From CAITSH01 sp945892985 (GTDB taxonomy: Bacteria; Pseudomonadota; Gammaproteobacteria; Burkholderiales; SG8-39): a stretch of DNA of 16,579 nt. Below are positions 7,227-13,351 of the stretch, piece by piece. A model generated the notes under the pieces. The model had not been told where the DNA came from, did no database searches, and saw nothing but the letters and a program-made list of their open reading frames with translations. Both the position numbers and the translations under genes were made by a program. Position 1 is the stretch's first letter, and every line of letters starts with the position of its first letter. Location: NCBI GenBank assembly GCA_945892985.1, contig CAMDDU010000071.1, positions 1-16,579 on the forward strand. Direction: 5' to 3'.

Positions 7227-8417
7227 TCACAGTCCCATGTCCTGGCGATAGACATGCCAGAAATTGCGCAGCGCGCGCTCCGACAGCTTGCTGTCGCCGC
7301 CGCTGGTCAGCGTCTTGCCGCCCATCTCGATGAACGAGGTCTCGTCCTCGCCGTCGCCAATGGCGCGGTCTATCATCTCGCACACCGCCGCGTCCTCCAC
7401 CGACACAATGCCGGCCGAGCCGGCGAGATTGGCCTGCGCCAGGCGCAGCGCGGTCATCTCATCGCTGTCATCGGCATAACCAAAATAAGTCCACACCAGG
7501 TCGGCCTCGTGCGGCCCCCTTGGAATGAGCTGGCGCGTGGCCAGGCTGTTGGAGATCTGGTGCATGACAAAGCCCGGGTAGAGGGTCAGGATCTGGATGC
7601 TCACCCCGTCGCCGAACTCGTCCACGCGCTTGAGAAGACCCGTGTCCTCGAGCTTGAACTGGTCGTTATGCGAGCGCAGCGACGAGGCGGTTTCTTTATA
7701 GTCGGTGGTGTTCTTTTCAGTGCCGGCCTTGGTGTAAAAATAAACATGCCGCCCGGCCTCATCGAGAATCATGCGCGATTCCTGCGACTGCCTTGACAGC
7801 CCGAAGGTGCCGTAAAAAGTGTGCAGGATGTTGGCGTGATAGGCGTCGCGCGGGTTCTCGTGATACGACTTCCAGTTGGCCTTGATGCGCTGCGTGTCAT
7901 AGCCCAGCACCTTGAGCGGTTTGCACAGCACGCGGCGCATGCCATCGCCCACCGCGCCCACCCAGTCTTCAAACGGCGCCACCTCGGTGGAGAAGGTGCC
8001 GAACACCATGCCGCCAAACGAGGCCACGCGCAGCGTGCGCAGGCCGTGGTCGGCCAGGTCAAAGTCCTCGGGCAGGCCGCCCTCGCCGCGAATGCCCTTG
8101 CGAAACGCCGCCGCCGTCAGGCCGCCCTTCAGGTCATAGACCCAGGCGTGATAAACGCAATAGAGCTCCTTCACCTTGCCAAAGGCCTCGCGCGCCACCA
8201 GGTTGCCGCGGTGCGCGCACTGGTTGCGCATGGCGTGCAGGCTGCCATCCTCGGCGCGCGTCAGCAGCACCGGCATGTCGCCGACATAGGTGTTCTTGAA
8301 ACAGCCCGGCTCGGGCACCTCGGCTTCCATGCCAAGGTAATGCCAGGCCTTGCCCCTGAAAATGGCCGCCTGTTCGCGCGCATAAATGGCCGGGTCGTTG
8401 AGCACCCAATAGGGCAC
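7227..8417 (-). CDS. Rieske ring-hydroxylating oxygenase, large (alpha) subunit; N-terminus uncertain
   Basis: The catalytic subunit that uses a Rieske 2Fe-2S cluster and mononuclear Fe(II) to oxygenate an aromatic ring, cytoplasmic. Numbering from the GTG at 8417 (396 aa): Rieske motif C67-x-H69 and C87-x2-H90; bridging D191; iron ligands H194, H199 and probably D342. The best general resemblance is to the salicylate-5-hydroxylase/anthranilate-dioxygenase branch. The coding pattern clearly continues upstream to about 8513 (LKELIVAAQ...RAWPAEGFTR reads into VPYWV), but that stretch has no ATG, GTG or TTG before an in-frame TAA at 8526-8528; only a CTG at 8511-8513 is available. The GTG has GAGGG about 10 nt upstream. 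So the gene either uses a CTG, starts short, or has lost its start. No ferredoxin or reductase gene is nearby. Confidence 0.88.
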   Translation of the reverse strand: MPYWVLNDPAIYAREQAAIFRGKAWHYLGMEAEVPEPGCFKNTYVGDMPVLLTRAEDGSLHAMRNQCAHRGNLVAREAFGKVKELYCVYHAWVYDLKGGLTAAAFRKGIRGEGGLPEDFDLADHGLRTLRVASFGGMVFGTFSTEVAPFEDWVGAVGDGMRRVLCKPLKVLGYDTQRIKANWKSYHENPRDAYHANILHTFYGTFGLSRQSQESRMILDEAGRHVYFYTKAGTEKNTTDYKETASSLRSHNDQFKLEDTGLLKRVDEFGDGVSIQILTLYPGFVMHQISNSLATRQLIPRGPHEADLVWTYFGYADDSDEMTALRLAQANLAGSAGIVSVEDAAVCEMIDRAIGDGEDETSFIEMGGKTLTSGGDSKLSERALRNFWHVYRQDMGL

Positions 8418-8605
8418 GCGCGTAAAACCCTCTGCGGGCCAGGCGCGCGAAGGCGATTTGCTTTGGGCGGCGACGATAAGCTCCTTGAGGGTGGTTCCGG
8501 GTTCCGGGTTCAGATTATCCGGGAGTTATTGTTGCGGCTCCGTTCGAGCGCAGCGACAGATTATTTTGAGGTTAATGCGTGGGCCCGGCTTTGTCCAACC
8601 GCCCG

Positions 8606-9205
8606 CTATTTTCCCGCCTGCCCCGCCGGCATCGTCCACAAATAAATCACCCGCTCGCGGTCGGTGGCCTTGATGTCCACGCGCCGCTCGGGCGGCCAGT
8701 CGCCCATGGTGTGCATGTGCGAGACCACGCGCGCTCCGGGCGCGAGGTCGCGCCACAGCAGGGGGCGCAGCTTGAGGTTGATCTCAGGCCACAAAAACAG
8801 CATCACCACCGTGGCATCGCGAAAATCGGTCTTGAACAAATCCTGCGTCAAAAATTTGATGCGATCGGCGACCCCGGCTTTTTGGGCGTTGGTGCGCGCA
8901 AGGGCCATCAGTTGCGGGTCAATCTCCACGCACACGCCGCGCGCACCGCGCTCCTTCACCGCCGCGATCACAATGCGCCCGTCGCCGCAGCCAAGGTCAT
9001 AGACCACGTCGGTGGCGCCCACCTTGGCAAGTTTGAGCATCGCCACCACCACCTCGTCGTTGGTCGGCTGGTAGGGCACATCGGGCGCGCGCTCGGGCTT
9101 GGCGAGGGGTTGCGCTTGCGCAAGAGCGGCGCAAAAAATTAAAACAACTGCGAATGCCCCGCGCATTCGGCAGACGAGGGATGAGCCTGAGCGCGAATAC
9201 GTCAT
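8606..9205 (-). CDS. SAM-dependent methyltransferase-fold protein with signal peptide
   Basis: A 199-aa protein with the class I methyltransferase glycine motif VVYDLGCGDGRIVI (about 67-80) and the acidic ribose-binding residue in VEIDP (E94). The PYQPTNDEVVVAMLKLAKV lead-in and ATVVMLFLWPEINLKLRPLL block match a conserved proteobacterial family of unknown substrate. Unusually, it has an N-terminal secretion-type signal (MRGAFAVVLIFCAALAQA). Two starts are possible. The ATG at 9205 overlaps the upstream small gene's stop (TGATG), implying coupling. The ATG at 9166 gives the cleanest signal peptide but has no SD. It lies upstream of the oxygenase on the same strand; the gap 8514-8605 holds nothing recognised. 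Confidence 0.82.
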   Translation of the reverse strand: MTYSRSGSSLVCRMRGAFAVVLIFCAALAQAQPLAKPERAPDVPYQPTNDEVVVAMLKLAKVGATDVVYDLGCGDGRIVIAAVKERGARGVCVEIDPQLMALARTNAQKAGVADRIKFLTQDLFKTDFRDATVVMLFLWPEINLKLRPLLWRDLAPGARVVSHMHTMGDWPPERRVDIKATDRERVIYLWTMPAGQAGK

Positions 9206-9471
9206 CAGGCGCGCGATTTTCGCGAACGGCTTGGTATAGGCTGTGCTGGCTTTTTTGCAGCCATTGCTTCGGCCAATACGGCCTCTGCCGAATCAAACTC
9301 GCGTTCTCGCGCGGAAGAATAAAGCTCCGTTCGCAGCGGCCCGCCGAGGTGCTTTTTCTGTAAACTGCCCTGCATTGTTTTTCGCGTTCGCGCGAGCGCA
9401 GACACGCCCTCCGTGAGTTCGGCATACAGATTGCGCTTAGCGATACGGCGCGGCTTGGTGTTGGTGGTCAT
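9205..9471 (-). CDS. Small basic hypothetical protein, antitoxin-like N-terminus
   Basis: 88 aa, strongly basic at both ends. The segment RNLYAELTEGVSALARTRK resembles the N-terminal helix of small HTH antitoxin-type regulators, but no HTH follows. The rest (FDSAEAVLAEAMAAKKPAQ) is Ala-rich and helical. It may be a truncated or chimeric regulator or a genuine small protein. Its TGA shares a base with the ATG of the methyltransferase-like gene. A possible promoter (TTGAAT, 17 nt, GATGTA) abuts the start. The ATG at 9471 was chosen because translation further upstream would run through the regulatory palindrome area. Function unknown. Confidence 0.5.
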   Translation of the reverse strand: MTTNTKPRRIAKRNLYAELTEGVSALARTRKTMQGSLQKKHLGGPLRTELYSSAREREFDSAEAVLAEAMAAKKPAQPIPSRSRKSRA

Positions 9472-9527
9472 GGGTACATCGCGTGTTTCAAGCGTGCATT
9501 CAATTTTTTTTAGGCGACTTGGTAACC

Positions 9528-9543
9528 GTAACCACGTGGGTAC
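9528..9543. promoter_or_regulatory. 16-bp near-palindrome between divergent genes
   Basis: GTA-A-CCACGTGG-G-TAC, symmetric except for one position pair, with a perfect CCACGTGG core (9532-9539). It is centred between the divergent small ORF and higBA and is a candidate regulator site. Nearby GGTAACC and GGTACC words partly repeat it. Confidence 0.4.
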
Positions 9544-9575
9544 CAATTGTCAACTCGTCATCGGGCCGTCTGTGT

Positions 9576-9604
9576 TTGACCATAGTCACGCGACGCGTTA
9601 CTAT
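9576..9604 (+). promoter_or_regulatory. higBA promoter with 23-bp palindromic operator (module 1)
   Basis: -35 TTGACC (9576-9581), 17-nt spacer, -10 TACTAT (9599-9604). The interval 9582-9604 is a near-perfect palindrome: outer arms ATAGT/ACTAT, inner arms ACGCG/CGCGT, one mismatched pair and a central A. HigA bound there would cover spacer and -10. A start 7 nt past the -10 falls on the ATG at 9611. Confidence 0.65.
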
Positions 9605-9610
9605 ATGTTT

Positions 9611-9889
9611 ATGGCGATCAAGTCTTTCAAGTGCGCCGATACTGAAAAGCTCTTCAATCGCGTACCGGTCGCGCGCTTTTCCAATATTGCGAGTGTGGCG
9701 CGGCGTAAGCTGGAGCAACTCGACTGGGCGGGTGTGATCGGTGACCTTCGAGTGCCCCCGGGTAACCGGCTTGAGGCTTTGCGTGGTGATCGGGCCGGCC
9801 AGTACAGCATCCGGATCAACGACCAGTTCCGCATTTGCTTTCTGTGGCACGAGGGGGCGGAGGATGTGGAAATTGTGGACTACCACTGA
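9611..9889 (+). CDS. higB: HigB toxin (RelE/ParE-fold mRNA interferase), module 1
   Basis: A 92-aa type II toxin. HigB cleaves mRNA on translating ribosomes and is held inactive by HigA. The whole protein fits the HigB/killer family: IKSFKCADTEKLF start, ARRKLEQLDWAG, LRVPPGNRLEALRGDRAGQY, then SIRINDQFRICFLW and the end VEIVDYH. The ATG at 9611 gives the usual M-x-IKSF start; an ATG 6 nt earlier (9605) is in frame but lies directly on the -10 box. There is no SD. higA follows after a short gap, the standard toxin-first order. Appears intact. Confidence 0.93.
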   Translation: MAIKSFKCADTEKLFNRVPVARFSNIASVARRKLEQLDWAGVIGDLRVPPGNRLEALRGDRAGQYSIRINDQFRICFLWHEGAEDVEIVDYH

Positions 9890-9936
9890 TGCTGACCAAG
9901 CCAATCAGTCCGCACAGAACAACGAGGACCATGACG

Positions 9937-10245
9937 ATGACAAAAAAGCTCAAACCCATTCCCCCCGGTGAGGTCCTGCTTGAGGAGTTTCTCAAGCCGA
10001 TGGGTATCTCCCAGTACCGGCTGGCGAAAGAAATCGGCGTGCCCGCACAGCGAATCGGTGAAATCGTCGCCGCGCGCCGCAGCATCACCGCCGACACCGA
10101 CCTGAGGCTGTGCCGGTTTTTCGGGCTTTCGGAAGGTTACTGGCTGCGGGGCCAGGCGCGTTACGACACCGAACGCACGAAAGACGCGCTTGCAAAAACG
10201 CTTGCGAAGATCAAACCGTGGCAACCGGAGCCAGCCGCCGCCTGA
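9937..10245 (+). CDS. higA: HigA antitoxin (XRE HTH), module 1
   Basis: A 102-aa antitoxin and autorepressor of the VapI/HigA type. It has the family opening PIPPGEVLLEEFLKPMGISQ, then the HTH (QYRLAKEIGVPAQRIGEIVAARRSITADTD, split by family-conserved turns) and the LCRFFGLSEGYWLRGQARYD segment. The ATG at 9937 has AGGA 8 nt upstream; the in-frame ATG at 9931 would be only 2 nt from it. It forms an operon with the upstream toxin. The C-terminal KPWQPEPAAA tail is short and probably disordered. Confidence 0.92.
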   Translation: MTKKLKPIPPGEVLLEEFLKPMGISQYRLAKEIGVPAQRIGEIVAARRSITADTDLRLCRFFGLSEGYWLRGQARYDTERTKDALAKTLAKIKPWQPEPAAA

Positions 10246-10352
10246 GAGTCTCCTCCCACCGTTCGCGACTTGCTTGTGACGTTTTGTTTCCTCTTCCTTG
10301 ACGGGAGAGGGTGAATCTTCGAATGGCGGTGCTGTTGATCTAGACCCCCTAC

Positions 10353-10444
10353 CCCCTTGCAGGGCGCGTATCGGCCGCTAGGCCGATACCGCTAGTCGGG
10401 CGCGGAGCGATGCTCCGCGAAACCCCCGTCCCCCGCAAGGGGAG
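10353..10444 (-). repeat. Dispersed palindromic repeat, minus-oriented copy
   Basis: The core 10354-10392 is the reverse complement of the sequence at 11583-11621 with one mismatch. It adjoins a GCGGAGCGATGCTCCGC palindrome and a CCCCCGTCCCCCGCAAGGGG tail. It lies 10 bp from the stop codon of the third Bug gene, and the partner at 11521-11640 lies upstream of that gene in opposite orientation. The rest of the 10246-10353 gap shows nothing else. Confidence 0.85.
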
Positions 10445-10453
10445 GGGAGAACT

Positions 10454-11449
10454 TCACTCCCCCTTAATCCTGCGCTCCCGAATCACCTTGCCCCACTGCG
10501 CCGACTCGTTGCGCAGGAAGGTCGCTGTCTCCGCCGGTGTCATCGCGGCGGGCTCGCCGCCCAGGCCCGCCAGACGCTCGCGCATGTCGGGTGCGGCCAT
10601 GGCTTTGACCGACTCGGCGTTGAGCCTGTCGACAATCGCCTGCGGCGTTCCCGCCGGGGCGAGCAGGATGTACCAGTTCACCGCAATAAGCTCGGCCATG
10701 CCGGCCTCGGCGGCGGTGGGCACGGTGGGCATTGCGCTTGAGCGCTTGGTGTCGAGCACCGCCAGCGCGCGCATGCGGCCGTCCTTCACATACGAGGCCG
10801 CGCTCGAGGCGGCCACGATCACCACATCGGTCTCCCCACCCAGTGCCGCGGTGAGTGCGAGCGTGGCGCTCTTGTAGGGCACGTGCACGATGTCCACTTT
10901 GGCCGAGGCCTTCATCAACTCGGCGGCAAGGTGGTTGCTCGAGCCCACGCCGCCAGAGCCGTAGGTGTACTTGCCCGGATTGGCGCGCGCGAGGGTCAGC
11001 AACTCGGCCAAGGTATTGGCCTTCACTGACGGATGCACCACCAGCACATTCGGAATCGCCGTTAAAAGCGCCACCGGCACCAGGTCTTTGAGCGGGTCGT
11101 AATTGACCTTGTGCAAAAACGGGTTGATCACCAGAGGCGGCGCGGCCATCAGCAGCGTGTAGCCATCGGGCGCCGCCTTGGCCACCGCCTCGTGCGCAAT
11201 ATTGCCCCCCGCCCCCAGGCGCTGCTCCACCACCAGCTGCTGCCCCAGCGCAGGCGAAGCTTTGAACGATAACAAGCGCGCCACCGCATCGGTGCCGCCG
11301 GCAAAGGGCAGCAGGATGCGAATGGGCTTGGTCGGGTAGGTCTGTCCTGAACTTGTCGAAGCGGACTGGGCGAGCGCGGCGCCGGCGGCGAAGGAGAGTG
11401 CGGCGAGGCAGATGGCAAAGCGCAACGTGAAACGTGGAAAGAAACTCAT
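10454..11449 (-). CDS. Bug/TctC-family periplasmic solute-binding protein carrying repeat-derived insert
   Basis: A 331-aa TTT receptor. Sec signal peptide (hydrophobic 11-27, cleavage near AALAQ at 28). The mature start YPTKPIRILLPFAGGTDAVARLL, VVEQR-GAGGNIAHE, PDGYTLL and HVPYKS blocks identify the family. Residues 29-36 (SASTSSGQ) separate the cleavage site from the conserved YPTKPIR. They are encoded by TTCGACAAGTTCAGGAC, a word known from dispersed palindromic repeats, so the repeat appears to have inserted in frame. No clear SD precedes the ATG. The gene is bracketed by inverted repeat copies and stands alone among TA genes, with no transporter membrane genes. Confidence 0.9.
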   Translation of the reverse strand: MSFFPRFTLRFAICLAALSFAAGAALAQSASTSSGQTYPTKPIRILLPFAGGTDAVARLLSFKASPALGQQLVVEQRLGAGGNIAHEAVAKAAPDGYTLLMAAPPLVINPFLHKVNYDPLKDLVPVALLTAIPNVLVVHPSVKANTLAELLTLARANPGKYTYGSGGVGSSNHLAAELMKASAKVDIVHVPYKSATLALTAALGGETDVVIVAASSAASYVKDGRMRALAVLDTKRSSAMPTVPTAAEAGMAELIAVNWYILLAPAGTPQAIVDRLNAESVKAMAAPDMRERLAGLGGEPAAMTPAETATFLRNESAQWGKVIRERRIKGE

Positions 11450-11520
11450 GGTGAAATTTTTCGCCAGTCTGATGTGGAGTTGAGGAAGCGGCCTGAAGTG
11501 CAGCGAATTTTATCAGTACG

Positions 11521-11740
11521 TTCCCCTCCCCCTTTGCGGGGCTAGTCGGGGAATTCGCGGAGCATCGCTCCGCGCCCGACTAGCGGTATCGGCCTACCGG
11601 CCGATACGCGCCCTGCAAGGGAGGGAGCGATACCGTAGCGAGGTGGGGTGTAGTGCGTTGGGCTTGGGAATGCGCCGTAGCAAACAAGCACGTTCCCCTC
11701 CCCCTTGGCGGGGGAGGGGACAGGGGAGAGGGGGAAAGCT
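11521..11740 (+). repeat. Composite dispersed palindromic repeat block, plus-oriented
   Basis: This fills most of the 327-bp gap 11450-11776. The left part contains GCGGAGCATCGCTCCGC and the core GCGGTATCGGCCTACCGG... (11583-11621), shared with 10354, 15371 and 16300. The right part (11648-11690) is shared with 6579-6621 in inverted orientation. It ends in GC-rich CCCCTCCCCC/GGGGGAGGGG palindromes (about 11696-11720). No gene is seen in the gap. Confidence 0.88.
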
Positions 11741-11752
11741 GGCTAAGGCACA

Positions 11753-11776
11753 GGCCTATCGGCCAATACGCGCCCC
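11753..11776 (+). repeat. Degenerate partial copy of the palindromic core
   Basis: AGGCCTATCGGCCAATACGC is a diverged piece of the core at 11583-11621. It directly abuts the stop codon of the minus-strand hypothetical gene. Confidence 0.6.
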
Positions 11777-12418
11777 TTACTCATCCGCGCCGCGGTGTGC
11801 CGTCGCCGCCTCGTCCACTGAGTCCTCCTCTTCGTAGCCGAAGTCCTCTCCACCCCGGCCTGGGGCCTTGCGCGTCGGGCCGGCGTGGTAGAGCGCGCAG
11901 GACTTGGGGCCGTAGCAAAACGTCTCGAAGCGGTAAGTGAGATCCTTTGGTTTCCAGTTATCGGCCATCAGTTCCACCGGCATGCGCGCACCCCAGATGC
12001 AGTTGCGGCAACGCGCTTCGAAGGTGCCCGCGTCGAGGCGGCGGTGGCCGCGCGCACGATACTCGGGCAGCGTGGGCGGAACACCCAGCCAGGGCGGGGC
12101 GGTGGCCGGCGCGGCACTCGCGCGCGACAGCAGTTCGAGCGCGCTCACCTTGTAGAACTCCACCGGCTCCAGGCGCGCATCGGCCACCGGCAGCGCGAGG
12201 CCGCCCACGCGGTCGCCGGTGCAAAACGCGTGCTTTGCCTGCGCCCCCGGGCCCACGCCCACCGTGAATTCGCGCGCCGCGCCGTCCGCCTCGCCGCGCA
12301 CATACAGCACATAGCCCATGTAATTGTGGTTGCGCTCGTCATAAGAGCGCAGCAGCCGGATGCGCGGCTGCACGCCCAGCAACTCGCCCACCCAGCGGAT
12401 CTTGTCTATCACGGCCAT
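11777..12418 (-). CDS. Conserved hypothetical protein with four-Cys metal-site candidate
   Basis: 213 aa, no signal peptide or membrane segment. Parts: an N-terminal beta-rich region (residues 20-80) including FCTGDRVGGLALPVAD, a Pro/Ala linker (about 98-112), then RARGHRRLD and a cysteine pattern C137-x2-C140 ... C168-x4-C173 (CRNCIWG and FCYGPKSC), suggesting a zinc or Fe-S site. The tail is highly acidic (EEEDSVDE, residues 196-203). The regular motifs imply a real conserved family whose function I do not recognise. It follows the MNT/HEPN remnant by 25 bp on the same strand but lacks an SD. A link to the TA genes is only positional. Confidence 0.72.
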   Translation of the reverse strand: MAVIDKIRWVGELLGVQPRIRLLRSYDERNHNYMGYVLYVRGEADGAAREFTVGVGPGAQAKHAFCTGDRVGGLALPVADARLEPVEFYKVSALELLSRASAAPATAPPWLGVPPTLPEYRARGHRRLDAGTFEARCRNCIWGARMPVELMADNWKPKDLTYRFETFCYGPKSCALYHAGPTRKAPGRGGEDFGYEEEDSVDEAATAHRGADE

Positions 12419-12443
12419 GGTTGAATTTGTACTTCGCGGCGCG

Positions 12444-12581
12444 TTACGCGGGCGCTATCTTGAGCGCAATCAATTGCGGCAGCAATGCGGGAATGTCACC
12501 GCGCACAATGCGCCACAGCGTGTCGTTGTCTATGATGTCGCCGAGGTAAAACCGCCACTCGCGTCGCGCGGCCTCAGACAT
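12444..12581 (-). pseudogene. hepT: HEPN-domain toxin (HepT/DUF86) remnant with internal deletion
   Basis: 45 codons: the N-terminal piece MSEAARREWRFYLGDI is joined directly to the C-terminal piece DNDTLWRIVRGDIPALLPQL. Full DUF86 HEPN proteins are about 110 aa and have, between those two pieces, the helices carrying the RNase motif R-x4-6-H and the tyrosine that the partner nucleotidyltransferase modifies. None of that is present, and no displaced piece is visible in the other frames of this short interval. The frame is open with a normal stop and overlaps the MNT gene end by 8 nt, as in intact modules. A shortened but translated peptide is possible; RNase activity is very unlikely. Confidence 0.75.
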
Positions 12582-12864
12582 GCGCCGCTTCTTGTTCAAT
12601 GAAGGGACGCAACTTTGCGCGCAAGGCTTTTTCGGTAACGAGGTCGAGCGCGCAACCGAAAAGGTCCTCGAGGAAAAACTGCACGCCGAAATAGCGCTCC
12701 GAGGTTGCCGGGCCGTCGAACGCGACCAGGATGTCGGTATCGCTCTTCGCCTGCGCCGCATCGCGCGCGGTGGAGCCAAACAAGGCAAGGCGCGTCACTC
12801 CGAAGCGCCGTGCAAGCGCGGGCTTGTTGCGCGCGAGAATTTCCAGTGCGGCGGCGCGTTTCAT
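12574..12864 (-). CDS. mntA: MNT-type minimal nucleotidyltransferase (antitoxin), second of tandem pair
   Basis: A 96-aa polymerase-beta-like minimal nucleotidyltransferase. In MNT/HEPN modules it transfers AMP to a tyrosine on the HEPN toxin. Active-site motif: G30-S31 followed by D42-x-D44 (LFGSTARDAAQAKSDTDILV), with the GVQFFLEDLFGCALDLVTE helix-strand segment typical of the family. It starts at an ATG overlapping the preceding MNT stop (ATGA) and overlaps the HEPN remnant, so all three are translationally coupled. Its catalytic residues look intact although its natural target has been gutted. Confidence 0.85.
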   Translation of the reverse strand: MKRAAALEILARNKPALARRFGVTRLALFGSTARDAAQAKSDTDILVAFDGPATSERYFGVQFFLEDLFGCALDLVTEKALRAKLRPFIEQEAAHV

Positions 12865-13199
12865 TGCGATACCGCCTGGCGCGATTGCCCGGCGCCTGCA
12901 TACACCGGCTGGCGTGACCCCTCGACGCTGGCCTTAAGGTAGGGGTTAGCCACCGAATCACCGGTCACCAGATCGACCGGGCGCGCGAACAAGGCTTCGA
13001 GCCCCTCTTTGAGGCTAAAGTAGGCGTTGGCGTAGTCTGCCGGCGCAAGCGGTTCGAACTCGACCAGAAAATCCAGGTCACTCGTCGCCGCATCAAAATC
13101 GCCGCGCACAACCGAGCCGAACGCGTCCAGCCGCAACACATGCGTACGACGGCACAGGGCACTTACGGCAGGGTGATGAAGGTCTAGAAGCGCGTTCAT
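12861..13199 (-). CDS. MNT-type minimal nucleotidyltransferase, first of tandem pair
   Basis: 112 aa, same fold as its neighbour but clearly a different subfamily. Motif G28-S29 ... D41-x-D43 (FGSVVRGDFDAATSDLDFLVEF), then YFSLKEGLEALFARPVDLVT, ending NPYLKASVEGSRQPVYAGAG, the usual C-terminus of HEPN-partner MNTs. GGAG lies about 6 nt before the ATG. It is followed by a 4-nt overlap with a second MNT where a HEPN gene would be expected, so its own partner is absent. The 152 bp to the higA stop contain only a GTGTCTGACCC-type repeat word and a few short palindromes. Confidence 0.85.
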   Translation of the reverse strand: MNALLDLHHPAVSALCRRTHVLRLDAFGSVVRGDFDAATSDLDFLVEFEPLAPADYANAYFSLKEGLEALFARPVDLVTGDSVANPYLKASVEGSRQPVYAGAGQSRQAVSQ

Positions 13200-13351
13200 G
13201 TCAGTCTCCAGTTCCCATTATGCCGCCAACGGCCTTCCTGGCGCAGGGCTTAGGTGTCTGACCCGTTTCGCCCCACCCCGATAGCTGGAAATCCTTGCCT
13301 GTCGGGCGTTTTGGCGCCGGCCGCGCTTCGCGCTTAATGTTCGCGCCGGGC

